A stretch of DNA of 47,970 nucleotides from CAMDBL01 sp964498125 (GCA_964498125.1 CAZCGE010000077.1:1-47970); one strand, 5' to 3'. Positions 1 through 8,442 are shown, counted from the first letter of the stretch. Numbers and translations: made by a program. Notes: generated by a model from the sequence alone, not told the origin.

Positions 1-328
1 CGACGGAGCCTGCGAAATCCCCATAGCGCCCGCTGATCCGGGTGCCCCAAACCCCGCGCCTTCCTTCCCTGGCGGCTTTCGAACGCCGGCCTCGGTGCGC
101 GTGGAGACGTCCGTGTGGCCGGCATCCGAAACCCGTCACAATCGCGTCGCCCCGTGCGACCGTGCAGGTTTTCTCCTTGACGAGCATAACCCGACGTGAG
201 CGATCCATGCAAACGCCGGCCTCAGTGGCGCGAAATGTTTGGCGACGTCGTGCGGGCGGACCCCGGCTCGCAGGCCGGGGCAAGCTTTTCGAGTGGTAGC
301 CGCCGTACGCTGCTTCAAGTGGTGAAGA

Positions 329-361
329 TCCCGGATAGCCGCGCTGAAGCGCGGCTTCCGG
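329..361. repeat. REP-like palindrome
   Basis: A long near-perfect hairpin: outer arms TCCCGGA/TCCGGGA and an inner 9-bp stem AGCCGCGCT/AGCGCGGCT with a two-base loop. The form resembles the short extragenic palindromes scattered through GC-rich proteobacterial genomes. Whether it is repeated elsewhere in this genome cannot be seen from the window. Confidence 0.5.
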
Positions 362-888
362 GAACGCAAGCGGAGGGGGCGTGCAACTTCGGCTCCGGCT
401 CACTCGCGATCACGCTCGCATCTCTACGGCTCATTCCAGCTCCATCAGTTAAACATCCGATAACGGCCATTCGCAATTTGCCCCCGCCGAAAAGTTATCC
501 CCGCCCCCTGCATTGTCGCTGATACTGCCCCCGTCCCGCCCACGGGGAACGGACTGCAGTACGTCTTCAGTACGTGGGTCGCCTCTCGCGTCGCCTGGTA
601 ACAGCGTGGGCCGAGAGCGGGATGGTCGGTGCGCGCGGCAGCAGGGGGTAACGCATCCAGCCACAAGCGCGGCGACCCGGATTATGACGGTGTAATCCCG
701 TCTTGCAATATCCGGGCGACAGATAAACCGGCCCGCGGGGCGGCCACACGCCGCCAAAAAAAAACAATTCCAGCGGCGCGTCGCCGCCCCGCTCCCCTTT
801 TGCGCCGTTCGGATCGAGCGCGCAGTGTCCGACATAAGTTGTATGACCATGATACAAAGATCGGCCGACCGGACGCAGTGGCGCAGTA

Positions 889-956
889 GTAGGTTACGCG
901 CGGCGACGGCGGTTGATTTGGGTGAGCCCCGATTGACCGCGCGCAATCCAACCTAC
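889..956. repeat. Degenerate GTAGGTTGGGTT inverted repeat
   Basis: The left arm GTAGGTTACGCGCGG (889-903) and right arm CCGCGCGCAATCCAACCTAC (937-956) pair imperfectly; the left arm lacks about five bases of the GTTGGGTTAC core. The interior forms a second imperfect stem (GCGGTTGAT with ATTGACCGC). Better preserved relatives lie at 10501-10575 and 13308-13379, with a variant at 46214-46339, so this is a dispersed element. Confidence 0.55.
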
Positions 957-1064
957 GCGCACGAGCGCAAACCCGGCTGCGCGTTGCGCCGGTGAGGAGG
1001 TTCCATGCCACGACCCACACGGCTGCCCCGGCCGGCATGCGTTGGTGGACGAGAGAATGTCTGC

Positions 1065-1757
1065 TTAGACCACCTTCGTCGTCAGCTCGCCGACGCCCTC
1101 GACGAAGGTGGTGATGGTATCGCCGCGCTTGACCGGGCCGACGCCCGAGGGCGTGCCGGACATGATCAGGTCACCGGGGAACAGCTCGAACAGGCCGGAC
1201 AGGTAGGAGATCATCTCCGGTACCTTCCAGATCATCTGATTGAGGTCGCCTTGCTGCTTGAACTCGCCGTTGATCTTGAGCCAAACGGCGCCTTGCGTCG
1301 GGTGGCCGATCTGGCTGGCCGGCACGATGTCGGTCATCGGCGCGGAATGCTCGAACGCCTTGCCGATCTCCCAGGGCCGCTGCAATTTCTTGCACTCGTC
1401 CTGCAGATCGCGCCGCGTCATATCGATACCGACGGCATAGCCGAACACGCAGGCCATGGCCTTGTCGACCGGGATGTCCTTGCCGCCCTTGCCCAGCGCC
1501 ACCACCATCTCGGCCTCATGGTGCACGTTGCTCGACTTCGGCGGATAGGGAAAATCGCCGTTGCCAAGCACCAGGTTGTCGGGATTCTTCTGGAAGAAGA
1601 ACGGCGGCTCCTTGTTGGGGTCATGCCCCATCTCGATGGCGTGCGCGGCGTAGTTGCGGCCGACGCAGTAGATGCGGTGCACCGGGAACACGGCGGAAGA
1701 CCCGCGCACCGGCACGGTGACGACGGGCAGTGCGGCGACGGCGTAGGTCTTGGTCAT
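1065..1757 (-). CDS. Fumarylacetoacetate hydrolase family protein
   Basis: A 230-residue single-domain FAH-family enzyme, close in length to FAHD1/acylpyruvate hydrolases, which use a divalent metal to cleave C-C bonds in small diketo acids. The family core is visible: YCVGRNYAAHAIEMG near residue 30, the metal-ligand stretch HHEAEMVVALG around residue 75, GYAVGIDMTRRDLQ around residue 105, and a C-terminal LFPGDLIMSGTPSGVGPVKRGD. I place the start at the ATG of MTKTYAV because upstream in-frame residues look unrelated to the family; the ribosome site there is weak. It is divergent from the radical SAM gene. The exact substrate is unknown; nearby CoA-transferase and dehydrogenases suggest a catabolic role. 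Confidence 0.9.
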   Translation of the reverse strand: MTKTYAVAALPVVTVPVRGSSAVFPVHRIYCVGRNYAAHAIEMGHDPNKEPPFFFQKNPDNLVLGNGDFPYPPKSSNVHHEAEMVVALGKGGKDIPVDKAMACVFGYAVGIDMTRRDLQDECKKLQRPWEIGKAFEHSAPMTDIVPASQIGHPTQGAVWLKINGEFKQQGDLNQMIWKVPEMISYLSGLFELFPGDLIMSGTPSGVGPVKRGDTITTFVEGVGELTTKVV

Positions 1758-1887
1758 TTCAGTCACTCGATGATCTCCCACCATTTTATGCGTGATCCCG
1801 CGGAAACGGGTCAATCGATGATCCTTATCGCGCAGGTCGAGGGGAGCGTAAAGCACGGCATGCCGGTATGCCGGCCATGCAGGACAT

Positions 1888-3096
1888 ATGCACAGCGCTG
1901 AGTCGTCCATCCTTGCCGCCGCGACGAATCACGGTGCATTGCTAGCTGCATATGCTTCAGCGCTGGAGATTGGTATGGCGTGGCGGAATGGATGGGCAGG
2001 GCCGGCGCGCTGGATCGGATCGACGCTGCAGCAGCTGCGCGCGCGAACCGATGCGCCGGGCCCCCTGACCCGCGATTGTATCGACCCATGGGTCTACCTG
2101 GAGGTCACGGCGAGCGGCCAGCTGCTACCCTGCTGCAATCAGAGCGCCATGGCACAGTTGACCCCGACCGGCGGCATCGATCGCAATTCCGATCAATTTC
2201 AGGCCCTGCGCCAGGCGCTTCTCAGCGGCGATCTGCCCAATGCCTGCAGTCAATGCCACATTCGCAAGACGGTGCCGGCAGCCGCATTGCAGCGCAAGCT
2301 CGGCAAGGCCATGCGCAAAGCCGGCCAGGCCGATCAACTCGCCGCCCTGCCGCTCAAGCACTTGCGCATCGACATCACGACGAAATGCAACCTGCGCTGC
2401 GACTACTGCGCCGTGTCCTCGCCCACCTATAAGGGCACCGAGATGGACTTGGCGATGTTTCGCCGGCTCGAGCCGTTGCTCAGGCAGGCTGGCAAGAAGC
2501 TGAACGTGCACGTCAACGGACATGGCGAGACCACCTATCATCCGGATTGGCTGGCCATGTGCCAGGACATCATCGCAATGGGCTATCGCCCCAACATCAT
2601 CACCAATCTCGCCAAGTCGTTTACCCCGGCCGAGATCGATATGCTGGCGCACTTCAAGACCGTGCAAGTGAGCCTCGACAGTGGCGATGTCGAGCTCATG
2701 CGCCAGATTCGCAAGGCCGTGCGGCCCGACCAAGTGTTCGACGTGATCCGGCGCATTCGCGCCGCGGCCGACCGGCAGGGGATAATGCGGCCCGACATCT
2801 CCTTCAGCATCGGCCTCTACGACCCTTCGATTTGGACACTGGAAGCGTTCATCGCCACGCTGTTGGAATTGCAGATTCAAAGCATCACGTTCTGGAACCT
2901 GGTCGAGAAGGATCACCAGAAGCTCGCGCGCGCCCTCACGCGCCTGGCAGGCGACGAGCAACAGCGCGCCCGCCGCATCATTGCCAACGTGAAGGCGACG
3001 CTCGATGCGCGCAAGATTCCTCACGATTTCGCTGGCGATTTTAGCGACGGCGTGGGCGGCACCTTCTTGGCGGCGCCGACCGCGGCGGCGGCTTAG
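1888..3096 (+). CDS. Radical SAM protein with N-terminal SPASM-like cysteines
   Basis: A 402-residue protein. The radical SAM CxxxCxxC motif CNLRCDYC begins at about residue 167 and would bind the S-adenosylmethionine-cleaving 4Fe-4S cluster. Before it lies a cysteine-rich part (WVYLEVTASGQLLPCCNQ at 68-85, then CSQCH at 120-124) resembling a SPASM-type auxiliary cluster domain, here N-terminal rather than in the usual C-terminal place. The barrel continues with HVNGHGETTYHPDW and VQVSLDSGD. The C-terminus is low complexity. The start at 1888 has AGGA only four bases upstream; an alternative ATG lies at 1975. The substrate is unknown; a small gene follows 200 bases downstream. Confidence 0.85.
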   Translation: MHSAESSILAAATNHGALLAAYASALEIGMAWRNGWAGPARWIGSTLQQLRARTDAPGPLTRDCIDPWVYLEVTASGQLLPCCNQSAMAQLTPTGGIDRNSDQFQALRQALLSGDLPNACSQCHIRKTVPAAALQRKLGKAMRKAGQADQLAALPLKHLRIDITTKCNLRCDYCAVSSPTYKGTEMDLAMFRRLEPLLRQAGKKLNVHVNGHGETTYHPDWLAMCQDIIAMGYRPNIITNLAKSFTPAEIDMLAHFKTVQVSLDSGDVELMRQIRKAVRPDQVFDVIRRIRAAADRQGIMRPDISFSIGLYDPSIWTLEAFIATLLELQIQSITFWNLVEKDHQKLARALTRLAGDEQQRARRIIANVKATLDARKIPHDFAGDFSDGVGGTFLAAPTAAAA

Positions 3097-3295
3097 CTGC
3101 GCGCCAATAGGCCTCGCGCAGCCTTCTGTTCTCGCAACAGCGCTGGCGCTCGCAGGTGCAGCATTCGAAAATATCATCGAAATATACGAAAAAATAACTT
3201 GACCTGCGGCAAACTCGCATCAACTTTAGGTTTACGCGATGGCCTCCGATACGGCGTCAATTCATGACGCCGCGGACGCGTGATGCGAGGGTTCG

Positions 3296-3544
3296 ATGAG
3301 TATCGAGAATTTGAATTCAGCAGCCTGGGCAGCGGGATTTGCCCTGGCGCCGACCGAAGAAGAGGCCATCGAGGCCTTCAAGGCGGCAACGGAGAAAACG
3401 CGCATCGCGACCAAGTCGACGGCAGCCTCGCGCTGGCAATCGGCGAAGGTCCCTGGGCAAGCCGTCGCGCGCCTCGCCCCTGCCGGTTCGTATAGCGGCA
3501 TGCGCCACTGGCTGACCCATTGGCAGCGCAAGGCCACGGCCTGA
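3296..3544 (+). CDS. Small hypothetical protein (82 aa)
   Basis: I do not recognise this protein. It starts at an ATG with GAGGG about eight bases upstream and follows an AT-rich stretch (3165-3240) with a TTGACC hexamer at 3200-3205. The N-terminal half is acidic and helical in composition (PTEEEAIEAFKAATEK); the C-terminal half is basic, with W and H (SGMRHWLTHWQRKATA). It lies 199 bases after the radical SAM gene on the same strand. Overlapping antisense frames exist, so coding status is uncertain. It could be a free-standing small protein or, more speculatively, a substrate peptide of the radical SAM enzyme. Confidence 0.4.
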   Translation: MSIENLNSAAWAAGFALAPTEEEAIEAFKAATEKTRIATKSTAASRWQSAKVPGQAVARLAPAGSYSGMRHWLTHWQRKATA

Positions 3545-3599
3545 CAGTCCGGCAACGCACTGCTTGTGTGCTTCGCAACCGCGTTCATCCCGGCGCGCG

Positions 3600-4553
3600 T
3601 CATTGCCTGTGAATGGCGGTCGCAGCACTTTTTTTAGGTGTCGCCGTATCGCCCGCCTGCATCGCGCGCGACACCCATCCCAACACCTCGCCGTGGTGCT
3701 GCGTGATCCAGTAGTGCCCCTTGCCAGGCAGCACGATCAACTCGCAATGCTTGATGTTGCGGGCCAGCCCGCGCGCCGCCAGCCGTGGTACGTTGCGGTC
3801 CTCACTGCCAAGCCACAGCCGCGCTGGTGCCGTAATCGCCTGTAGCTCGATCTCCCATGGTCGCGCGAACAGCTGCATATCGATCACAGGCCCCGACAAC
3901 CCGCGCGCCAACCCGAGCCGGAAGCAGTCGGCAAGGCGGTCGCGCGCGGCCGGCGCGCAGAGCGCGCTCCGATCAGCAGGGCTGGCGCGCGCCGCCGCCA
4001 CCCGCATCGCTCCGCTGGCTGATACCGCAAGCAGCATCCGAAAGACCCCGAATGTCAGGCGGATTGCACCCGGCAACCGCGGCAGCAGCCGAAAGCAAAA
4101 GGTATGAAACGAGGACAGCTTCACGCGATCGGGTGCGCCGACGATCGGACCAACCGGCGCAACGAGAGCAAGAGCCGTGATGCGCGATCCAAGCCGGGCC
4201 GCGACCGCGGCCGCATAGGGCCCGCCGCCGGAAACGCCAATAATGCCGAAACGTGCCAACCCGAGCGCATCGGCCAGCTGCGCCATGTCGTCGGCGAATA
4301 GTGCGAGGCTTGGCCGTAGGGGGGGGGCCGTGCCGGCATAGCCCCAGCGATCGACAGCAATCAGCCGCAGCCCCAGCTCCGCCGCGCATGTGTCAGCCAT
4401 GGCGAACTTGGTGCGCGATCCCGGCGTGCCGTGCAGCGCCAGCACGGGCGGACCGGACGGGTCGCCGTAGACGCGATAAGTGATGACGCGGCCATCGGTC
4501 AGCGAGATGCTGCGCGCTTCCTCGGCTGTCGCGCGATTGAACGAGAGACTCAC
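3600..4553 (-). CDS. Alpha/beta hydrolase
   Basis: A 317-residue alpha/beta-hydrolase fold enzyme. The oxyanion-hole motif LHGTPGSRTKF is at about residues 40-50, the nucleophile elbow GVSGGGPYA puts the catalytic serine near residue 108, and the C-terminal LPGKGHYW supplies the histidine. I chose the GTG at 4553 because GGAG sits eight bases upstream and the sequence SFNRATAEEARSISLTDGR leads straight into the fold; the open frame continues about 50 codons further upstream into low-quality Arg-rich sequence. The substrate cannot be told. It is divergent from the cupin gene, with about 220 bases between them. Confidence 0.85.
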   Translation of the reverse strand: MSLSFNRATAEEARSISLTDGRVITYRVYGDPSGPPVLALHGTPGSRTKFAMADTCAAELGLRLIAVDRWGYAGTAPPLRPSLALFADDMAQLADALGLARFGIIGVSGGGPYAAAVAARLGSRITALALVAPVGPIVGAPDRVKLSSFHTFCFRLLPRLPGAIRLTFGVFRMLLAVSASGAMRVAAARASPADRSALCAPAARDRLADCFRLGLARGLSGPVIDMQLFARPWEIELQAITAPARLWLGSEDRNVPRLAARGLARNIKHCELIVLPGKGHYWITQHHGEVLGWVSRAMQAGDTATPKKSAATAIHRQ

Positions 4554-4773
4554 TGCTCGCACTCCATTGCCTATTCCGCGAGCCCAATTGAAACCGGCTC
4601 GTGGAATGTGATTTTGGCATGGTTCACGGGGCGATGCAGCGAACACGCGCCGGGTAGAGCCGCCTCGCTCGAAATATCGCCACACGCGTCTTGCCCGCAT
4701 CAATGAATTGGCGCAGCATCGTCGCCAACATCATCTCTGGCAAAAAGCCGGGCGAGCAAGATGGAGGACACAG

Positions 4774-5346
4774 ATGGCCGAAATCCGCAATATGACGCGC
4801 GACGAGATCCAAACCCGCACGGGGCGCTTCGCGGGCCTCCAGCCGATGTCGACGGCCAAGAACTTGGCAGACCAGGGCGTGCCGCAGGAAGCGCTCGACA
4901 TCGTTTTCGCCAACAAGCTCATGCCCGTGGTCCTGGAGAAGACCGCCAATCCATTCGGCAATGCCTCGCCGATCACTGGCGCCGGCGGCATGAGTCTGCA
5001 TGTTTCCGTCTGCCCGCCGGGACAGGGTCCGTGCCTGCATTCGCACAACTCCACGTTCGAGACGTTCGTGTGCCTCGACGGCAAGTGGGAATTCTCGGTC
5101 GGCGACAAAGGCCAGGAAAAAGTCGTGCTGGAGACATGGGACACCTTCTCCTGCCCGCCGAACGTTTATCGCGGCTTCCGCAACATCGCCGACAAGGACA
5201 GCGTGCTGATGACGATCATCAGCGGTCCCCAGGAGGCGCGCGACGACGTCTCGCTGCCGCCGATCATCGCCGATCGGTTGCAAAAGATCGGCCCCGACGT
5301 GCTGCCGGCCTTCGAGAAGATCGTCAAGTTCGATTTGGCGAAGTGA
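4774..5346 (+). CDS. Cupin domain protein
   Basis: A 190-residue protein with one cupin barrel. Motif 1 is visible as GPCLHSHNSTFETFVCLDGKW (about residues 85-105), with His and Glu metal ligands, and motif 2 as SCPPNVYRGFRNIADKDSV. The start is the ATG of MAEIRNM, with GGAGG six bases upstream. Its last 16-17 codons (GPDVLPAFEKIVKFDLA) recur almost exactly at 7364-7413, fused to a CaiB/BaiF gene start, so this gene's 3' end took part in a local duplication. Cupins of this sort are small metal dioxygenases or binding proteins; the function is not assigned. Confidence 0.85.
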   Translation: MAEIRNMTRDEIQTRTGRFAGLQPMSTAKNLADQGVPQEALDIVFANKLMPVVLEKTANPFGNASPITGAGGMSLHVSVCPPGQGPCLHSHNSTFETFVCLDGKWEFSVGDKGQEKVVLETWDTFSCPPNVYRGFRNIADKDSVLMTIISGPQEARDDVSLPPIIADRLQKIGPDVLPAFEKIVKFDLAK

Positions 5347-5429
5347 GGGCGGAGGCGCACGACCATCGAGCGCAAGGGACGATCGGTCGGCCGCTCTTGA
5401 CTGGACTTTGTCACCCCAAGGAATAATTC

Positions 5430-5491
5430 TTGACGCGTCCCGATTCGTTACCTATTGCGTAATGAACGATGATGTATTACCTATTGGGTAA
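5430..5491 (+). promoter_or_regulatory. Promoter with two operator-like palindromes for the HigBA module
   Basis: TTACCTATTGCGTAA (5448-5462) and TTACCTATTGGGTAA (5477-5491) are near-identical sites with the partial palindrome TTACC-N5-GGTAA, spaced 29 bases centre to centre. A possible -35 TTGACG (5430-5435) is 17 bases from TATTGC (5453-5458), which lies inside the first site. Toxin-antitoxin operons are usually repressed by the antitoxin's helix-turn-helix domain at such paired sites, so autoregulation by the downstream HTH protein is inferred. Confidence 0.65.
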
Positions 5492-5503
5492 CGCGAGGCG
5501 TCG

Positions 5504-5827
5504 ATGGAGTTCTCGTTCAAGGGCAAGCTGAAGAAGCAGCTCAGCTCTGACAAGGAGATGCTGAAGGCATTCGGACAGGAGCGAGCCAGGCACCTGAAGC
5601 TGAGGCTCGACGTACTCTCCAATGTAAAGACCTTGGCCGAAGTGCCAACCGACCCGCCCCCGAGGTGCCATCAGCTCATGGGCAAGAGAAAGGGTCAATT
5701 CGCCGTCGTACTGACGGGGAACTGGCGGCTCGTGTTCGAGCTTGATCCGCCTGTCAAGGGCCAAGTGAACTTGGCAGAGGTCAAGAAAGTCCGCTTGCTG
5801 GAGGTGGTGGACTATCACGGTGAATGA
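5504..5827 (+). CDS. higB: HigB-family toxin (RelE/ParE superfamily)
   Basis: A 107-residue protein matching the HigB / plasmid maintenance killer family. These are ribosome-dependent mRNA interferases that cut translated mRNA. Typical family sequence is seen in RCHQLMGKRKGQFAVVLTG (about residues 54-72), the NWRLVFEL strand and the C-terminal EVVDYHG. The gene is directly behind two operator-like palindromes and 81 bases ahead of its presumed antitoxin, the toxin-first order usual for hig loci. Base composition is visibly less GC-rich than the neighbouring metabolic genes, consistent with horizontal acquisition. Confidence 0.88.
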   Translation: MEFSFKGKLKKQLSSDKEMLKAFGQERARHLKLRLDVLSNVKTLAEVPTDPPPRCHQLMGKRKGQFAVVLTGNWRLVFELDPPVKGQVNLAEVKKVRLLEVVDYHGE

Positions 5828-5908
5828 GGCTCGTGTTGGAAGCGAGCTTTTGTGCAACGCGAGGGGGCGCCTGTGTATCGGTGCGCGGGGGAAGAAAGGG
5901 TGACTGCG

Positions 5909-7015
5909 ATGGCTGAAGTGATTCAGGCGAGCGATGGCTGGGCGCCCGATTGGGCGACGCATCCGGGCGAGCATCTGGCCGAGTATCTCGAGGTTCGTGG
6001 ATGGTCGCAGGCCGAGTTCGCGCGGCTCGCGGAGCTGACGCCGAAGCTCGTCAGCGAGATCATCAACGGCAAGAACCCTGTAACGCCGGACACGGCGATC
6101 AAGCTGGCGCGCGTCCTTGGCCTGAAGGACTACATTTGGCTGGGCCTCCAGCGCGACTGGGACTTGCATCAGGCGCGCAAGCGAGCGCAGGAGGCTGCTC
6201 CCGAGCAGAAATCCTGGCTCTCACGCTTTCCTATCAAAGAGATGAAGGCGCATCGTCTGCTGCCCGATACCCACAATGAAGGAACGCTTCTCGATACGCT
6301 GCTGCGAGTGCTCGGGATCGGTGAGCCCTCCGCCTACGCAGCAAAATTTCGTGGTTTCGCGGTTCAGCACCGGCAATCGCAGTCCTACGAGAGCCTGCCG
6401 GATCACGTCTTTACGTGGCTGATGCTCGGTGAGCACCAGGCACGATCGCTGCATCTTCCTCCATTCGACGAGGTGAAATTTCACGCGGCGGTGCGCGAGA
6501 TCCGTGGTTTGACGCGTGAAGAACCCAAGGTATTCGAGCCGCGGATGAAGCGGATATGCGCTGCGGCTGGCGTGGCTGTTATCTTCATGAAGCCGCTAGG
6601 CCAGACCCGCCTCTTCGGGTCGGCATGGTGGATCGACGGCAATCAGCGGGCGGTTATCCAGATGTCCTTGCGCATGAAGTCGAACGACCACTTCTGGTGG
6701 ACGTTCTTCCACGAGTGCGGGCACATCGCACTGCATCGCGGCAAGAACTTCGCGGACGATCAGAACGCCAGAGGAGATGGTCCTGAAGTCGAGGCCGACG
6801 GATGGACGGAAACTATGCTTTACGGCCACAATCGACTGCCTGCCATACTCGCCAATCCGCCAAAGTCGGAGAACGGTATCCGTCGTCTTGCCGATGAACT
6901 GGACCTTCATCCCGGGATCATCGTGGGGATGTTGCAGCACTATGAGGTTGTGCCGCACAGGAACCTCAATCACCTCAAAGCGAAGTTCCAGTTGGCAGAT
7001 GCAGTGCAAGCATGA
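5909..7015 (+). CDS. HigA-like antitoxin fused to an ImmA/IrrE-type metallopeptidase domain
   Basis: A 368-residue protein, over three times the usual HigA length of about 100. Residues about 15-80 are an XRE-type helix-turn-helix with the HigA signature (HPGEHLAEYLEVRGWSQ..., then LAELTPKLVSEIINGK). The C-terminal half has the zinc-peptidase motif HECGH (His268, Glu269, His272) in FFHECGHIALH, as in ImmA/IrrE proteins that cleave regulators. The start is taken at the ATG of MAEVIQ with a purine-rich GAAAGGG upstream; a GTG at 5900 is an alternative. It is likely both partner of the HigB toxin and repressor of the operon; the peptidase target is unknown. Confidence 0.85.
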   Translation: MAEVIQASDGWAPDWATHPGEHLAEYLEVRGWSQAEFARLAELTPKLVSEIINGKNPVTPDTAIKLARVLGLKDYIWLGLQRDWDLHQARKRAQEAAPEQKSWLSRFPIKEMKAHRLLPDTHNEGTLLDTLLRVLGIGEPSAYAAKFRGFAVQHRQSQSYESLPDHVFTWLMLGEHQARSLHLPPFDEVKFHAAVREIRGLTREEPKVFEPRMKRICAAAGVAVIFMKPLGQTRLFGSAWWIDGNQRAVIQMSLRMKSNDHFWWTFFHECGHIALHRGKNFADDQNARGDGPEVEADGWTETMLYGHNRLPAILANPPKSENGIRRLADELDLHPGIIVGMLQHYEVVPHRNLNHLKAKFQLADAVQA

Positions 7016-7258
7016 CCGCCAGCACTGTCGCCGCTCGAACCTGAAATTGCGAGATGACTTCGTGGTAAAATGGTTGCGAAAAATAGCAACTGCGCTCTAT
7101 GGAATTGATCCGGACCGAGTTGAGAACGCTCCCTGCCCAACCTCGCCGACATCAGCAGGCCCGCCAAGGACCATGGACGGCCACACCATGCGTTGGCCGA
7201 GCCGGATAATCCTGCTTAGATGGGCAACTGCATCCTACCTTGGAGCCCACACCCTTCG
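7016..7258. other. Intergenic remnant upstream of the chimeric gene
   Basis: No gene is visible. From about 7190 on, the sequence resembles the DNA just upstream of the intact CaiB/BaiF gene (8370-8443): both contain CCTGCTTAG, then a GCAT, GGAGCC and TTCGATGTC-type run to the start codon. This shows that the duplicated segment includes upstream leader DNA as well as coding sequence. Confidence 0.5.
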
Positions 7259-7417
7259 ATGTCCGCCCCTGCCGCCGCACCCTTGCTCTCGAGCTTGCGC
7301 ATTCTCGAGCTTGGCCACTTCATCGCCGCGCCGTTCTGCACGCGCGTGCTGGCCGATCTCGGCCCCGACGTGCTGCCGGCCTTCGAGAAGATCGTCAAGT
7401 TCGATTTGGCAACATAG
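7259..7417 (+). pseudogene. Chimeric relic: CaiB/BaiF N-terminus fused to cupin C-terminus
   Basis: The frame encodes about 35 residues nearly identical to the start of the CoA-transferase at 8443 (PLLSSLRILELGHFIAAPF, then CTRVLADLG) and then switches to the last residues of the cupin at 4774 (GPDVLPAFEKIVKFDLA) before a stop. The switch falls in a shared GATC/CTCGGC-CCGACGT microhomology. This order, downstream gene start joined to upstream gene end, is what a tandem duplication joint gives. Neither half carries an active site, so it is very probably non-functional. Confidence 0.8.
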
Positions 7418-7466
7418 CCGCACAGCGACGCGGCATCGGCGATCCGGGCATCAGCGGCACACCGGC

Positions 7467-8078
7467 TTATTTGCCGCGATCTCGCTGCAGCAGGCGGCTG
7501 GCGTAATAGCGAAAGTCCTCCGCTGCCCGCAGCCCGCAGTATGTGATCGAATTGCCCAAGCTGAGCGGCCACGTCTTGAAGCCAGCGCGCGAGCGACGCA
7601 CGGTTGCGACCGGATAGAGGGCTGGAAAATGCTTGGACAATCGGTCCCGCCACCACGCATGCGGGCGGATCGTGACGTGCGCATTGCGACCATCAGGCAG
7701 AATGGCGGCGGCCGGCTTGGTATCGATGATGACGATGGCGTGGCGGCACAGCGCCGCCATCTCGCCGATGACATCGTCCAGATCACGCTCCTCGATGTGC
7801 TCGAGAACGTCGATGTTGATGAGCAGATCGGCGGGCCGGTCAGGCTTGCGGGCATAGTCGGGGATCGCTGGATCGTAGCGGACGAGATCGATCGGGTAGC
7901 CGAGATCGAGCCGATCCAGGAATTGCGACTGCCCGCAGCCGTAGTCGAGAATGGAGCCCGGTCGCAGCAGCTTCACTTCCGGACGCAGGAAGCGAAGGTT
8001 CTTGATCGACGTGTCGCCATAGGCGCGGCTGGCGTGTATGTGCCGATACTGCGCAATCAGCTCGGGGTTGCCGGTCAC
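7467..8078 (-). CDS. Class I SAM-dependent methyltransferase
   Basis: A 203-residue protein with a Rossmann-fold methyltransferase core: motif I SILDYGCGQSQFLDRL near residues 43-58, the acidic RYDPAIPDYA strand 2 region, and post-I/motif II LLINIDVLEHIEE near residues 85-97. The start is a GTG at 8078 with a weak GGA upstream. The DYGCGQSQ form is common in methyltransferases of glycan and phage-like clusters, but the substrate cannot be read. It lies alone on the minus strand between the chimeric relic and the CoA-transferase gene and may have arrived with the rearrangement of this region. Confidence 0.8.
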   Translation of the reverse strand: MTGNPELIAQYRHIHASRAYGDTSIKNLRFLRPEVKLLRPGSILDYGCGQSQFLDRLDLGYPIDLVRYDPAIPDYARKPDRPADLLINIDVLEHIEERDLDDVIGEMAALCRHAIVIIDTKPAAAILPDGRNAHVTIRPHAWWRDRLSKHFPALYPVATVRRSRAGFKTWPLSLGNSITYCGLRAAEDFRYYASRLLQRDRGK

Positions 8079-8442
8079 GAGACATGTTCCGTTGCTAATT
8101 GGGTGACAGTTTTAGCGACGCAGCCTGGAAAGACAATTTCACGCCATGCCGGCGATGTGCGGGCATGGCAAACGTGCGCTGCGTTCTCGATCGACAACGG
8201 CGTCTGCCGCCTGGATGACGCGATGAACCGACTGACGAGCGCACAATTGGCCTCGAATGCGTGCCGTCCAAAGCCTCAGTAGTTGAAAATCCCATCGCGC
8301 GCAACGATCTGACCCGGCGTCTGAGTGCGACTGCGCCCGCATGTCGGGCTATCGCCCCGGACACGTCGCTTCGAGCATTGGCTGAAAGGCGCATTCCTGC
8401 TTAGGTGTGGGGCGCATGCCACTCAGGAGCCTCATTTCGTCG
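8079..8442. other. Intergenic stretch
   Basis: No gene is visible between the divergent methyltransferase and CoA-transferase genes. It holds one clear hairpin, GCCATGCC/GGCATGGC with an 11-base loop (8143-8169). The last 70 bases resemble the leader of the chimeric relic at 7190-7258. Confidence 0.5.

Larger units (their letters stand above)
1..1064. other. Non-coding stretch with palindromes
   Basis: I see no convincing gene here. The open frames on both strands overlap each other, are rich in Arg, Pro and Ala, and match no family I know. The stretch holds a CCCCGGC/GCCGGGG hairpin at 261-280, a near-perfect palindrome at 329-361 centred on AGCCGCGCT/AGCGCGGCT, and a degenerate copy of the GTAGGTTGGGTT inverted repeat at 889-956. 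It ends just past the stop of the fumarylacetoacetate-hydrolase family gene. It may be degraded or repeat-accumulating intergenic DNA. Confidence 0.5.

Noticed and set aside
449..946. A 165-codon minus-strand frame in the first kilobase
   Set aside because: Cys/Arg-rich with no family match, overlapping other equally poor frames.
6777..8282. A 501-codon plus-strand frame
   Set aside because: It crosses the end of the HigA-like gene, the chimeric relic and the antisense of the methyltransferase; composition is not protein-like.
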